Assembly (NCBI GenBank): GCA_019454225.1 | Contig: CP075370.1 | Location: 2,847,649-2,911,648 of the forward strand | Length of the DNA stretch: 64,000 nt | Direction of reading: 5' to 3' | Source: Paracoccaceae bacterium | GTDB taxonomy: Bacteria; Pseudomonadota; Alphaproteobacteria; Rhodobacterales; Rhodobacteraceae | Shown here: in pieces, positions 29,808 to 38,839 of the stretch | Layout: every line of letters starts with the position of its first letter | Numbering within the stretch: the first letter of the stretch is position 1 | Program-made: the position numbers and the translations under genes | Notes under the pieces: generated by a model | The model's input: the letters and a program-made list of their open reading frames with translations, nothing else | Told to the model about the DNA's origin: nothing | The model's database searches: none

Positions 29808-31436
29808 CTATCCGTTGCGCAGCAGGCAATACTGCCACGGCCCAAGCCGCCCGTCCGTTGCCGGCACGGCCCCCATTGTCTCGCCCACCGGCACCCAGTT
29901 CCCCGCAGGCCGGTCGAAGGCGACCGTCCCCTCCCCGAGGTTGAAGGCGCAGAGGATCGTCTCGTCGCCGCTCCGGCGGAACGTCACAAGGTCGCCGGCC
30001 GCCTGCGGCAGCGTCATCTCGCCCTGCCGCAGCACGCCATGCGCGCGCCGGAAGGCAAGCGCCGCGCGGTAGTGGTTCAGCAGCGATCCCGGGTCGGCCG
30101 CCTGCGCCGCCACCGACAGCGGACGGTGCGGCGCCTTGACCGGCAGCCAGGGCTGGCCGGTGGTGAACCCGGCGGCCGCGTTATCGGTCACCCACACCAT
30201 CGGCGTGCGGCACCCGTCGCGGCCCTTGAACTCGGGCCAGAACTCGATCCCGTAGGGGTCCTGCAACTCGGACAGGTCGAGCTCGGCCTCGGGCAGGCCC
30301 AGTTCCTCGCCCTGATACAGGCACAGCGACCCGCGCAGGCAGACCATCAGCGCGGTATAGGTCCGCGCCGCCGCATCCGACAGGTTCCAGCGCGTGATGT
30401 GGCGGATCACGTCGTGGTTGGAATAGGCCCAGCAGGGCCAGGCATCCGGCGCCGCCGCGTCCATCCGCGCGAAGGTCTGCGCCAGGCCCGCCGCCGTCAG
30501 CCGCTTGGGCTGCAGCATCTCGAACGGATAGCACATCTGCACCTTGTCGCCGCCGCTGGTATACTCCGCCATGATCTCGAGGCCGCGCTGCGCGTCACCC
30601 ACCTCGCCCACGGCAGCGGCGCCATGGGGGTTCAGGACCGCGCGGAACTTCCGCAGGAATTCCAGGTTCTCCGGCTGGTTCTTGGAAAACAGGTGCAGCT
30701 GGTGATTGTAGGGGTTGACCGAGGGCGCGATGGAATCGTTGCGCAGTTCGGGCGGCAGCGACGGGTTGTCGCGCAGGTACTTGTCCGCGATGTAGAAGTT
30801 GATGGTGTCCAGCCGGAACCCGTCGACCCCCCGCGCCAGCCAGAACCGCACCACGTCCAGCAGCGCCTCCTGCACCGGCGCGTGGTGGAAATTCAGGTCG
30901 GGCTGCGACGCCAGGAAGTTGTGCAGGTAGTATTGCCGGCGCCGCCCGTCCCAGGCCCAGGCCGACCCGCCGAACACCGACAGCCAGTTGTTCGGCGGCG
31001 TGCCGTCGGGCTTCGGATCGGCCCAGACGAACCAATCGGCCTTGGGGTTCGTCCGGTCCTTCCGGCTTTCGACGAACCAGGGATGCTGGTCCGAGGTATG
31101 CGACAGCACCAGGTCGATCATCACCCGCAGGCCCAGCTCATGCGCCCGCGCCATCACCGCATCGAAATCGGCCAGCGTTCCGAACATCGGATCGACGTCG
31201 CAGTAGTCGCTGACGTCATAGCCGAAGTCCTTCATCGGGCTGGTGAAGAACGGGCTGATCCAGATCGCGTCGGCACCCAGCCCCGCGATATGGTCCAGCC
31301 GCTCCACGATCCCGGCCAGATCGCCGATCCCGTCGCCGTTCGAATCCTGATAGCTGCGCGGATAGATCTGATAGATCACCGCCCCCCGCCACCAGTCGGG
31401 GTCCATGGCCAGCACGCTGCCCTTCAGCTTCTCCAT
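29808..31436 (-). CDS. aglA: alpha-glucosidase (GH13)
   Basis: Hydrolyses imported alpha-glucosides (maltose, sucrose, trehalose type) in the cytoplasm. 542 residues. GH13 regions: DLVLSHTSDQHPWF, GVDGFRLDTINFY (nucleophile Asp), AAVGEVGD (acid/base Glu) and AYSNHDVIRH (transition-state His-Asp). The opening WWRGAVIYQIYPRSYQDSNG is typical. The start is the ATG at 31436, five bases after the aglG stop. Confidence 0.95.
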   Translation of the reverse strand: MEKLKGSVLAMDPDWWRGAVIYQIYPRSYQDSNGDGIGDLAGIVERLDHIAGLGADAIWISPFFTSPMKDFGYDVSDYCDVDPMFGTLADFDAVMARAHELGLRVMIDLVLSHTSDQHPWFVESRKDRTNPKADWFVWADPKPDGTPPNNWLSVFGGSAWAWDGRRRQYYLHNFLASQPDLNFHHAPVQEALLDVVRFWLARGVDGFRLDTINFYIADKYLRDNPSLPPELRNDSIAPSVNPYNHQLHLFSKNQPENLEFLRKFRAVLNPHGAAAVGEVGDAQRGLEIMAEYTSGGDKVQMCYPFEMLQPKRLTAAGLAQTFARMDAAAPDAWPCWAYSNHDVIRHITRWNLSDAAARTYTALMVCLRGSLCLYQGEELGLPEAELDLSELQDPYGIEFWPEFKGRDGCRTPMVWVTDNAAAGFTTGQPWLPVKAPHRPLSVAAQAADPGSLLNHYRAALAFRRAHGVLRQGEMTLPQAAGDLVTFRRSGDETILCAFNLGEGTVAFDRPAGNWVPVGETMGAVPATDGRLGPWQYCLLRNG

Positions 31437-31441
31437 CGCGC

Positions 31442-32581
31442 TCACTTCACCGAACCCGCCAGAAGCCCGCGCACCAGGAAGCGCTGCATCGAGAAGAACA
31501 CCAGCAGCGGCACCGCAATGCTCACGAAGGCCGAAGTCGCCAGGATCTCCCAGTCGCCGCCCCGCGATCCCAGCAGGTTCACGAGGTTGCCGGTCAGCAC
31601 CTGCTGGTCGTTGCCGGTGCCCAGGAACACCAGCGCCACCAGCAGGTCGTTCCACGTCCACAGGAACTGGAAGATGGCAAAGCTCGCCAGCGCGGGGAAC
31701 GACAGGGGCAGGATGATCTTGGTGAAGATCTGGAACTCGGTCGCCCCGTCCACCCGCGCGCTCTCGATGATGTCGCGCGGCAGGCCGACCATGTAGTTGC
31801 GCAGAAGATAGATCGCCAGCGGCAGCCCGAACCCGGTGTGCGCCAGCCAGATGCCCAGATACCCCTTCCCGATGCCGATGGCATTGTGGAACTGCAACAG
31901 CGGGATCAGCGCCAGTTGCAGCGGCACCACCAGCAGCCCGACGATCGCGGCAATCAGCAGCGCGCGCCCCGGAAAATCCATCCAGGCCAGCGCATAGGCC
32001 GCGAAGGCCGCGACGAGGATCGGAATGACCGTGGCCGGGATCGCCACCGTCAGCGTGTTCAGGAACGCCTGCCCCACGCTCTGCCCGGCCAGCGGGCTGA
32101 ACAGCACCGTGCCGTAGTTCTGCGTGGTGAACTCGGGCGGGGTCGAGGCGGTGGCGAACACGCGCGGCAGGCGCGTGCCCTCGGTCGTCACGGGCGAGGT
32201 CAGCACATAGGCCCCGTCGGCCTGCAAGGTCAGCGTCAGCCCGTCATTCAGCGTGGCGGTCGCGCCGGGCGCGAACTCGGTCGGCCGGTTCACGTTGGTC
32301 CCCCAGGCGCTGATCGTGGCACCCGCCGCGCGGAACAGGTTGCCCTCGATCACGAAGACCCCGTCGCGCTCGACCTCCGGCCCCTCGACGCGGATCGGCG
32401 ACAACTGGCTTTCCTGCGTCGAAAGCGACCGCCACCATCCGCTCGTCGAGATCTGGTCGCCGGTGCGGAACGACGACACCAGCAGGCCGAAGGTCGGCAG
32501 CACCCACAGGATCACCAGCAGGGCCGCCGAGATCTGCACGGCCCAGGTCAGGCCCGCCTTCTGTCCGGCGATATTGTCCAT
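31442..32581 (-). CDS. aglG: alpha-glucoside ABC importer permease AglG
   Basis: Inner-membrane permease of the MalG type, 379 residues. An N-terminal helix is followed by a ~130-residue periplasmic insert (residues ~40-170), a known trait of AglG; then five helices and the EAA loop DIIESARVDGATEFQIFTKI that docks the ATPase. Sits between aglF and aglA in the operon. Confidence 0.93.
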   Translation of the reverse strand: MDNIAGQKAGLTWAVQISAALLVILWVLPTFGLLVSSFRTGDQISTSGWWRSLSTQESQLSPIRVEGPEVERDGVFVIEGNLFRAAGATISAWGTNVNRPTEFAPGATATLNDGLTLTLQADGAYVLTSPVTTEGTRLPRVFATASTPPEFTTQNYGTVLFSPLAGQSVGQAFLNTLTVAIPATVIPILVAAFAAYALAWMDFPGRALLIAAIVGLLVVPLQLALIPLLQFHNAIGIGKGYLGIWLAHTGFGLPLAIYLLRNYMVGLPRDIIESARVDGATEFQIFTKIILPLSFPALASFAIFQFLWTWNDLLVALVFLGTGNDQQVLTGNLVNLLGSRGGDWEILATSAFVSIAVPLLVFFSMQRFLVRGLLAGSVK

Positions 32582-32594
32582 GGCCCGGGCCCCC

Positions 32595-33599
32595 CTACCG
32601 CATTTCCTTGCGTGCGTTGTGCACGTTCCAGACGAGGATCGGCATCACCAGAAGCATGATGACCATCGCCGCCGCCGAACCGGTGCCCACGTCGAAGGCC
32701 CGGAAGAACTTGTCGTACATGTAGTTGGCCAGAACCTGCGTCTCCCACTGGCCGTTGGTCATGGCCAGCACGATGTCGAACACCTTCAGCACCGTGATGG
32801 TGATCGTGGTCCAGACCACCACCACCGTCCCCATGATCTGCGGCACCTTGATCTTGAAGAAGATCTGGAACGGACCGGCGCCGTCGATGATGGCCGCCTC
32901 GATCGTCTCCTCGGGAATGGCGCGCAGCGCCGCCGACAGGATGACCATGGCGAACCCGGCCTGGATCCAGACCAGCACCGCCATCAGGAAGAAGTTGTTC
33001 CAGAACGGGATCTGCAGCCAGTTCTGCGGCTCGGACCCGCCCAGCGCCAGATAGATCGCGTTCAGGATGCCGATCTGCTCCTGCCCCAGGGGGCGGGTGT
33101 CATAGATCAGCTTCCAGATCACCGAGGCGCCGACGAAGGAAATCGCCATCGGCATGAAGATCATCGCCTTGGCAAAGTTGCCCCAGCGAAGCCGGTCGGT
33201 CAGCTGTGCCGCCAGCAGGCCGAATGCGGTGGACAGCGCGGGAACCACGACCAGCCACAGCATGTTGTTGCGCATCGATTCCCAGAATTTCGCCTCGCCC
33301 GACATCTGCACATAGTTGGCAAAGCCGACGAACGTCCGGTCGCCCCCCACCTCGCGGTGCAGCGACAGCCAGAAGGTCGCAAAGACCGGATAGGCCAGGT
33401 AGAGGCCCAGCGCGACCAGCGCCGGAAACAGGAACAGCCAGGGGCGTATCTGGTTGGCGCGGTTGATGTTGTGCCCGGCATCCGGCCCCTTGGCGGGATA
33501 CAGCACCTTGTCGAGCACGAGGTTCGACAGGAAGAAATAGCCGACGCAGCCGCCCACGCCGATGACGATGGTGATGACCGCCTGTAATGCCGGATGCAT
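32595..33599 (-). CDS. aglF: alpha-glucoside ABC importer permease AglF
   Basis: Inner-membrane permease of the MalF type, 334 residues, about eight helices (e.g. RPWLFLFPALVALGLYLAYP). The EAA loop is AIPEETIEAAIIDGAGPFQI. It is separated from the upstream aglE by 92 bases holding a very stable hairpin, and from aglG by 13 bases. Confidence 0.93.
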   Translation of the reverse strand: MHPALQAVITIVIGVGGCVGYFFLSNLVLDKVLYPAKGPDAGHNINRANQIRPWLFLFPALVALGLYLAYPVFATFWLSLHREVGGDRTFVGFANYVQMSGEAKFWESMRNNMLWLVVVPALSTAFGLLAAQLTDRLRWGNFAKAMIFMPMAISFVGASVIWKLIYDTRPLGQEQIGILNAIYLALGGSEPQNWLQIPFWNNFFLMAVLVWIQAGFAMVILSAALRAIPEETIEAAIIDGAGPFQIFFKIKVPQIMGTVVVVWTTITITVLKVFDIVLAMTNGQWETQVLANYMYDKFFRAFDVGTGSAAAMVIMLLVMPILVWNVHNARKEMR

Positions 33600-33629
33600 G
33601 CGTCCCTCCCCGAACGGCTGCCTTGGCCT

Positions 33630-33655
33630 GGGGTGCGGGCCCGAAGGCCCGCCCC
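33630..33655 (-). terminator. intercistronic hairpin between aglE and aglF
   Basis: On the mRNA strand CGGGCC and GGCCCG pair around a TTCG (UUCG) tetraloop, and outer GGGG/CCCC pairs extend the stem past a two-base bulge. No T-tract follows. It lies 37 bases after the aglE stop. It probably protects aglE mRNA or lets only part of transcription continue, giving more binding protein than permease. Confidence 0.65.
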
Positions 33656-33691
33656 TGTCGTCACGCCCTCGGGCGGATCAGATGTGCCGCA

Positions 33692-35038
33692 TCACTTGGG
33701 CCAGGACGCCTGGATGCCGGCCGCCACCGCCGCCGCATCCTTGCCGCCGGTGTAGTCCACCATCCCGGTCCAGAAGCTGCCCGCGCCCACGGCACCCGGC
33801 ATCAGGTCGGATCCGTCGAACCGGAAGGTCGTGGCGTTCAGCAGGATCTCGCCCAGCTTCTTCAGCGTCGGGCTGCCGTAGGTGTCGGGGTTGGCGCCCT
33901 TGAACGGCGTCAGGAAGCCCGACTGCGCCATCCACACCTCATGCGCGATCGGGGTCTTCAGGAACTCGATGAAGGCCCGCGCCGCCTCACCGTCCTTGGT
34001 GATGAAGGCCAGCGTGCCCGCGCCCAGCACCGGCTGGCCCAGGTCCTTGCCCTCATAGGCGGGGAAGTAGAAGAAGTCGGCATCCTGCCCCACGACCGTC
34101 CCGTCCGGGAAGAACGACGGGATGAACGACGCCTGCCGGTGCATGTAGCAGGCCGGGGGCGAGGCGAACATGCCCTTGGGGCTGTCACGGAAATCGGTCG
34201 CGGCCACCGCACCCGCACCGCCCGCCACATAGGCGTCGTTCCGCGCGAAATACCCGAACTCCTCGATCGCGGCGACGACCTCGGGCGCGTCGAACGGAAG
34301 GGCGTTCGAAACCCACTGGTCATAGACCTCGGGCGGCTGCGTGCGCAGCATCATGTCTTCGACCCAGTCGGTCGCGGGCCAGCCCGTCGCACCGCCCGAG
34401 CCCAGGCCGATGCACCAGGGCGTGCCGCCGTCGGCGACGATCTGGTCGGTCAGTGCTTTCAGCTCCTCCATGGTCGTGGGCACTTCATAGCCCGCGTCCT
34501 CGAAGTTCTCGGGCACGTACCAGACCAGCGACTTCACGTCGATCTTGTAGGGAAAGGCATAAAGCGCCGGGGTGCCGTCGCGGCCGTTGTAGGTGCCCAG
34601 CCCCACCCAGCTTGCACCGGCGGCGTAGTTCTCGGCCAGCCAGGCCTCGGTTTCCGCACCCAGCGGCACGATCAGGCCCTTCGATGCCAGGTCGCCGATC
34701 AGGCCGGGCTGCGGCAGCACGGCGATGTCCGGCGGGCTGCCCGCCTGGGTGTCGATCACGATCTGCTGCTCGTAGTTCTCGGACGACGAATAGTTCACCG
34801 TCACGCCCGTCGCCGCCGAGAAATAGGCCAGCACCGACTCGACCAGAACCTGGTCCTCGCCGCGCCACGGCCCGAAGATCGTCAGCGTCTGCCCCTCAAG
34901 GTTGTGGGCCGCATCGAAATCGGCAAAGCTCTGCCAGTTGAAGCCACCCTCACCGACGGGGAACTTCAGATTCTGCGCCATGGCCGGACCGGCCAGCAGG
35001 GCAAGCGCCGCCGCGCTTGCATAAAATCCGGATCTCAT
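33692..35038 (-). CDS. aglE: alpha-glucoside-binding periplasmic protein
   Basis: Captures alpha-glucosides in the periplasm for AglFGK. 448 residues. Sec signal MRSGFYASAAALALLAGPAMAQ, then a family 1 binding-protein fold with TLTIFGPWRGEDQ, IAVLPQPGLIGDLASKGLI and FPYKIDVKSLVWYVPENFE. GGGAGGAC lies just before the ATG. First gene of the operon; its promoter overlaps an AglR operator. Confidence 0.94.
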   Translation of the reverse strand: MRSGFYASAAALALLAGPAMAQNLKFPVGEGGFNWQSFADFDAAHNLEGQTLTIFGPWRGEDQVLVESVLAYFSAATGVTVNYSSSENYEQQIVIDTQAGSPPDIAVLPQPGLIGDLASKGLIVPLGAETEAWLAENYAAGASWVGLGTYNGRDGTPALYAFPYKIDVKSLVWYVPENFEDAGYEVPTTMEELKALTDQIVADGGTPWCIGLGSGGATGWPATDWVEDMMLRTQPPEVYDQWVSNALPFDAPEVVAAIEEFGYFARNDAYVAGGAGAVAATDFRDSPKGMFASPPACYMHRQASFIPSFFPDGTVVGQDADFFYFPAYEGKDLGQPVLGAGTLAFITKDGEAARAFIEFLKTPIAHEVWMAQSGFLTPFKGANPDTYGSPTLKKLGEILLNATTFRFDGSDLMPGAVGAGSFWTGMVDYTGGKDAAAVAAGIQASWPK

Positions 35039-35074
35039 TGTCGTCCTCCCGAGACGCGCGCACTGCGGCGCACC

Positions 35075-35105
35075 GTTTTAGCCCAAGGGTCAGAATCAAG
35101 GTCAA
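35075..35105 (-). promoter_or_regulatory. predicted aglE promoter
   Basis: On the minus strand TTGACC (35105-35100) stands as a -35 with CTAAAA/TAAAAC at 35081-35075 as a -10, spacer 18-19 bases. The -35 overlaps the operator at 35102-35115, so repressor binding would block RNA polymerase. A computational reading only. Confidence 0.45.
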
Positions 35106-35115
35106 ACCGCTTTGG
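35102..35115. promoter_or_regulatory. candidate AglR operator, aglE side
   Basis: TCAAACCGCTTTGG, an imperfect palindrome with the central CG typical of LacI-family operators. It shares TCAAAnCGCTTTG with the second site near aglR and lies 64 bases before the aglE start. Confidence 0.6.
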
Positions 35116-35290
35116 ATACGCCACAGTTGCCGATGACCCGCCTCAAGTCAATCGTCACGCGGTCGGCGGGGTCTCCGAAAACCGTTATTCTGCAAGTGCG
35201 AACACGCCGGGGCGGGGTCACTTTTCGGCATGCGGTCGGCGGCTTTCGCTTTGACGGCACGCGGTTGCGATGATTAGACTTCGCCACGCC

Positions 35291-35304
35291 TCAAATCGCT
35301 TTGA
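35291..35304. promoter_or_regulatory. candidate AglR operator, aglR side
   Basis: TCAAATCGCTTTGA, nearly palindromic around CG; 13 of 14 positions are fixed or conservatively varied relative to the aglE-side site. It lies 25 bases before the aglR ATG and suggests autoregulation. A third half-like copy TTTCGCTTTGA is at 35244-35254 and overlaps a TTGACG -35 candidate. Confidence 0.6.
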
Positions 35305-35328
35305 ACCCAGAATGCCCGGCCGCCCCGC

Positions 35329-36357
35329 ATGAACCTCAAGGAACTCGCCGAAAAGCTCGGGCTGTCTCCGACCACCGTCAGCCGCGCGCTGAACGGATAT
35401 CCCGAGGTGAACGAGGCCACGCGCGAGCGGGTGCTGGCCGCCGCGCGGCGGCACAACTACCGCCCGAACACCCGCGCGATCCGGCTGGCCACCGGCCGCT
35501 CGATGGCGATCGGCCATGTGATCCCGCTGGCGACCCGGCACGAGGTGGTGAACCCGATCTTTGCCGATTTCATCGCCGGCGCGGGCGAGGTCTATTCGCG
35601 CTCCGGCTATGACATGCTGCTGTCGGTCGTCGCCGACGAGGCCGAGGAAACCACCTACCGCGAACTCAGCGCACGCGGCGCCGTCGACGGGCTGATCGTC
35701 CATGCCCCGCGCCTTGACGATCCGCGCATCCCGCTGCTGACCGAGATCGGCACGCCCTTCGTCATCCACGGCCGCGCCACCGGCTCGGCCCTGCCCTATG
35801 CTTGGGTCGATGTGAACAACCGCCGCGCCTTCCGCCGCGCCACCGACTTCCTGCTCGACCTCGGACACCGCCGCATCGCCCTGATCAACGGGCTCGAGTT
35901 CATGGATTTCGCCGTCCGCCGCAAGGGCGGCTACGAAGAGGCGCTGGCCGCGCGCGGCATCGCGCCCGACCCCGCGCTGATGTTCTCCGACCAGATGACC
36001 GAGGTGCGCGGCCACCAGGCCGCGACGCGCATGCTCGACGCGCCGGACCCGCCCACCGCCTTTCTCGCCGCCTCGATCCTGTCGGGCATGGGCGTGCGCC
36101 GCGCAGTCGAGGAACGCGGCCTGCGCCTTGGCCGCGACGTCTCGGTCATCATCCATGACGACGACCTGTCCTATCTGCGCAACGGCGACGACCTGCCGAT
36201 CTACACCGCCACCCGCTCCTCGGTGCGCGAGGCCGGGCGCCGCGCCGCCGAGATGCTGCTGGCGATGATCGCCGGCGAGGCGACCGCCGCGCGCCAGATC
36301 CTGCTCGAGGCCGAACTCATCATCGGTCAGTCCACCGGCCCCGCGCCCAGACCCTAG
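35329..36357 (+). CDS. aglR: LacI-family repressor of the alpha-glucoside operon
   Basis: Sugar-responsive DNA-binding repressor, 342 residues. HTH plus hinge: MNLKELAEKLGLSPTTVSRALNG and TRERVLAAARRHNYRPN, the Leu/Ala hinge that inserts at a central CG. The rest is a periplasmic-binding-protein-like sensor domain (INGLEFMDFAVRRKGGY, SVIIHDDDLSYL). It diverges from aglE and lies eight bases before the beta-glucosidase gene, so it is in an operon with bgl and glk. Confidence 0.92.
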   Translation: MNLKELAEKLGLSPTTVSRALNGYPEVNEATRERVLAAARRHNYRPNTRAIRLATGRSMAIGHVIPLATRHEVVNPIFADFIAGAGEVYSRSGYDMLLSVVADEAEETTYRELSARGAVDGLIVHAPRLDDPRIPLLTEIGTPFVIHGRATGSALPYAWVDVNNRRAFRRATDFLLDLGHRRIALINGLEFMDFAVRRKGGYEEALAARGIAPDPALMFSDQMTEVRGHQAATRMLDAPDPPTAFLAASILSGMGVRRAVEERGLRLGRDVSVIIHDDDLSYLRNGDDLPIYTATRSSVREAGRRAAEMLLAMIAGEATAARQILLEAELIIGQSTGPAPRP

Positions 36358-36365
36358 GATTTCCC

Positions 36366-37688
36366 ATGCTGCCGACCCGAGCAGACTTTCCCCCGGGCTT
36401 CCTGTTCGGAACCGCCACCTCGGCCTATCAGATCGAGGGCCACGCCCAGGGCGGCGCGGGCCGCACCCACTGGGACGATTTCGCCGCCACCCCGGGCAAC
36501 GTGGTGCGCGCCGAGAACGGCGACCGCGCCTGCGACCACCTGCACCGCTGGCCCGAGGATCTCGACCTGATCGCGGCGGCGAATCTCGATGTCTACCGCT
36601 TCTCGGCCTCCTGGGCCCGGGTGATCCCCGAGGGCCGGGGCCAGGTGAACGCGCAGGGTCTCGATTTCTACGACCGTCTGGTCGACGGGATGCTGGCGCG
36701 CGGCATCCGGCCCGCCCTGACGCTCTACCACTGGGAACTGCCCTCGGCGCTTGCCGACCAGGGCGGCTGGCGCAACCGCGACATCGCCGGATGGTTCGCC
36801 GAATACGCCACCGTCCTGACCCGCCGCATCGGCGACCGCCTCTGGTCGGCCGCCCCCGTCAACGAACCCTGGTGCGTCGCCTGGCTCTCGCATTTCATGG
36901 GCCTGCACGCCCCGGGCCTGCGCGACATCCGTGCCGCCACCCGCGCCATGCACCATGTGGGCCTGGCCCACGGCCGGGCGATCCAGGCGATGCGCGCCGA
37001 AGGCCTGGGCAACCTCGGCGCGGTCTGCAACATGGAATACAGCCAGCCCGCCGACGACACGCCCGGGGCTGCCGCCGCCGCCCGGCTCTATGACGGCATC
37101 TACAACCGCTGGTTCCTCGGCGGCATGTGCAACGGCGCCTATCCGCAGGACGTGCTCGACCATCTGGCGCCCCACATGCCGCAGGGCTGGCAGGACGACA
37201 TGGCCACCGTCGCCGCCCCGATCGACTGGGTCGGCATCAACTATTACACGCGCAAGCTGATCGCGCCCGCGCCCGGCCCCTTCCCCGCCCTGCAAGAGGT
37301 CGACGGCCCGCTGCCGAAAACCCAGATGGGCTGGGAAATCTATCCCGACGGCCTCGAATTCTTCCTGCGCCGCACCCATGCCGACTATGCGCGCGGCCTG
37401 CCGCTCTATGTCACCGAGAACGGCATGGCGAACCCGGACACCCTGTCCCGGAACCGTATCGAGGATGACGCCCGCATCGCCTATGTCGGCGACCACCTTG
37501 CCGCCGTGCGGCGCGCCATCGCGGCGGGCGTGCCGGTGCAGGGCTATTTCCTGTGGTCGCTGCTCGACAACTACGAATGGTCGCTGGGCTATGAAAAGCG
37601 CTTCGGCCTCGTGCATGTGGATTTCGACAGCTTGCAGCGCCGGCCGAAGGCGTCCTATCACGCGCTGGCGCGCGCACTCGCCCGCTGA
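36366..37688 (+). CDS. GH1 beta-glucosidase
   Basis: Retaining glycosidase for beta-glucosides or beta-galactosides, cytoplasmic (no signal peptide). 440 residues, normal for GH1. The acid/base Glu is in AAPVNEPWCVA and the nucleophile Glu in LYVTENGMAN; QIEGHAQ near the N-terminus and SLLDNYEWSLGYEKRFGLV near the end bind glucose. Its place in an alpha-glucoside regulon widens the sugar range; the importer may also take beta-linked sugars, or the enzyme may process what alpha-glucosidase leaves. Confidence 0.94.
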   Translation: MLPTRADFPPGFLFGTATSAYQIEGHAQGGAGRTHWDDFAATPGNVVRAENGDRACDHLHRWPEDLDLIAAANLDVYRFSASWARVIPEGRGQVNAQGLDFYDRLVDGMLARGIRPALTLYHWELPSALADQGGWRNRDIAGWFAEYATVLTRRIGDRLWSAAPVNEPWCVAWLSHFMGLHAPGLRDIRAATRAMHHVGLAHGRAIQAMRAEGLGNLGAVCNMEYSQPADDTPGAAAAARLYDGIYNRWFLGGMCNGAYPQDVLDHLAPHMPQGWQDDMATVAAPIDWVGINYYTRKLIAPAPGPFPALQEVDGPLPKTQMGWEIYPDGLEFFLRRTHADYARGLPLYVTENGMANPDTLSRNRIEDDARIAYVGDHLAAVRRAIAAGVPVQGYFLWSLLDNYEWSLGYEKRFGLVHVDFDSLQRRPKASYHALARALAR

Positions 37689-37705
37689 CACTCCCGGAGG
37701 CCCAG

Positions 37706-38662
37706 ATGACCGCTGCCCTGTCCCTCGTGGCCGATATCGGCGGCACCAACACCCGCGTGGCCCTGGCCAGCGGCACGGCGGTCGCCACCGATAGCATCCG
37801 CCGCTTCCGCAATGCCGATTATCCGGGGCTGGCCACGGTGCTGGGCGAATACCTGCGCGACGCGGGCACCCCGGCGGTGACGGGGGCCTGCGTCTGCGCC
37901 GCCGGGCCGGTCAAGGATGGCGTGGCGACGCTGACCAATCTCGACTGGACGATCGACCACGACACGCTGATCCGCGCCACCGGGACAACCCGGGTGGCGA
38001 TCCTGAACGACCTTCAGGCGCCGGGCCATGCGCTCGGCCATGTCGCGGCCGACAAGCTGCGCCCGGTCATCGACGGCCCCGAGGAACCCGGCGGCGCCAT
38101 GCTGGTGGTCAACGTGGGCACCGGGTTCAACGCCGCCCCGGTGCTCGAAACCCCCTTCGGCCGGGTGGTCGCGGCCTCGGAATGCGGCCATGTCAACATG
38201 CCCGTGCGCACCGAGGCCGACCTGCGGCTGGCGCGTTTCGTCGAAACCGCCCACGGCTTTCCGGGGGTCGAGGATGTGCTGTCGGGGCGCGGTCTCGAAC
38301 GCCTCTGGTCCTTCGTCTGCGCCGAGGCGGGAACCCCGGACGAGGCGCGCGCCGCCGAGATCATGGCGGCCATCGACGCGGGCACCGACCCGCGCGCCAC
38401 CGATACCGCCCGGCTGTTCGCCCGGCTTCTGGGCGCCGAAACCGGCAACCTCGCGCTGATCCACCTGCCCTTCGGCGGCATCTGCCTGGTGGGCGGCGTG
38501 GCCCGCGCCTTCGCCGCGCATCTGGGCCCGATGGGCTTTGCCGAGGCGTTCCGCGACAAGGGGCGCTTCGCGGGCTTCATGGGCAATTTCGCCGTCCGCC
38601 TGCTGGAAGACGATTACGCCCCCCTTACCGGCTGCGCGGTCTATCTCTCGCGCATGGCGTGA
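37706..38662 (+). CDS. glk: glucokinase
   Basis: Phosphorylates glucose released by the two glucosidases, feeding Entner-Doudoroff or glycolysis. 318 residues. ADIGGTNTRVAL (phosphate 1 loop), ILNDLQAPGHALG (catalytic Asp), VVNVGTGFNAA, SECGHVNMPV and GGICLVGGVARAFA match bacterial Glk. It follows bgl by 17 bases with a GGAGG site, as last gene of the aglR-bgl-glk unit. Confidence 0.93.
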   Translation: MTAALSLVADIGGTNTRVALASGTAVATDSIRRFRNADYPGLATVLGEYLRDAGTPAVTGACVCAAGPVKDGVATLTNLDWTIDHDTLIRATGTTRVAILNDLQAPGHALGHVAADKLRPVIDGPEEPGGAMLVVNVGTGFNAAPVLETPFGRVVAASECGHVNMPVRTEADLRLARFVETAHGFPGVEDVLSGRGLERLWSFVCAEAGTPDEARAAEIMAAIDAGTDPRATDTARLFARLLGAETGNLALIHLPFGGICLVGGVARAFAAHLGPMGFAEAFRDKGRFAGFMGNFAVRLLEDDYAPLTGCAVYLSRMA

Positions 38663-38796
38663 CGCGGCCCCGCCCGGTCCGTGATCCGGCCTGCCCCTCG
38701 CGACAGGCGGGGGCCAGCCGCGCGGTGCGGCGGCCGCATGTCTTGACAAACCGTTAAGACGAAAGAGCAAGCCCTTGATATCGCTGACCCCCGCAA

Positions 38797-38817
38797 GGCG
38801 TCCCACCGTGGGACGCC
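38797..38817. terminator. inverted repeat between convergent glk and creatininase genes
   Basis: GGCGTCCCAC and GTGGGACGCC are perfect 10-base arms around a single C. In RNA this folds to a seven-base stem with a small loop on either strand. It sits between the stops of two convergent genes, so a bidirectional terminator is likely, though there is no T-tract. Confidence 0.5.
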
Positions 38818-38839
38818 CCCCGGGGGCGACGCACGGGGT

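Noticed and set aside
29793-31796. 667-codon plus-strand frame over aglA
   Set aside because: Antisense to a clear GH13 enzyme; no recognisable domain.
38740-38775. TTGACA at 38744 resembling a -35 on the plus strand
   Set aside because: No acceptable -10 at 16-18 bases and no plus-strand gene follows; the next gene is convergent.
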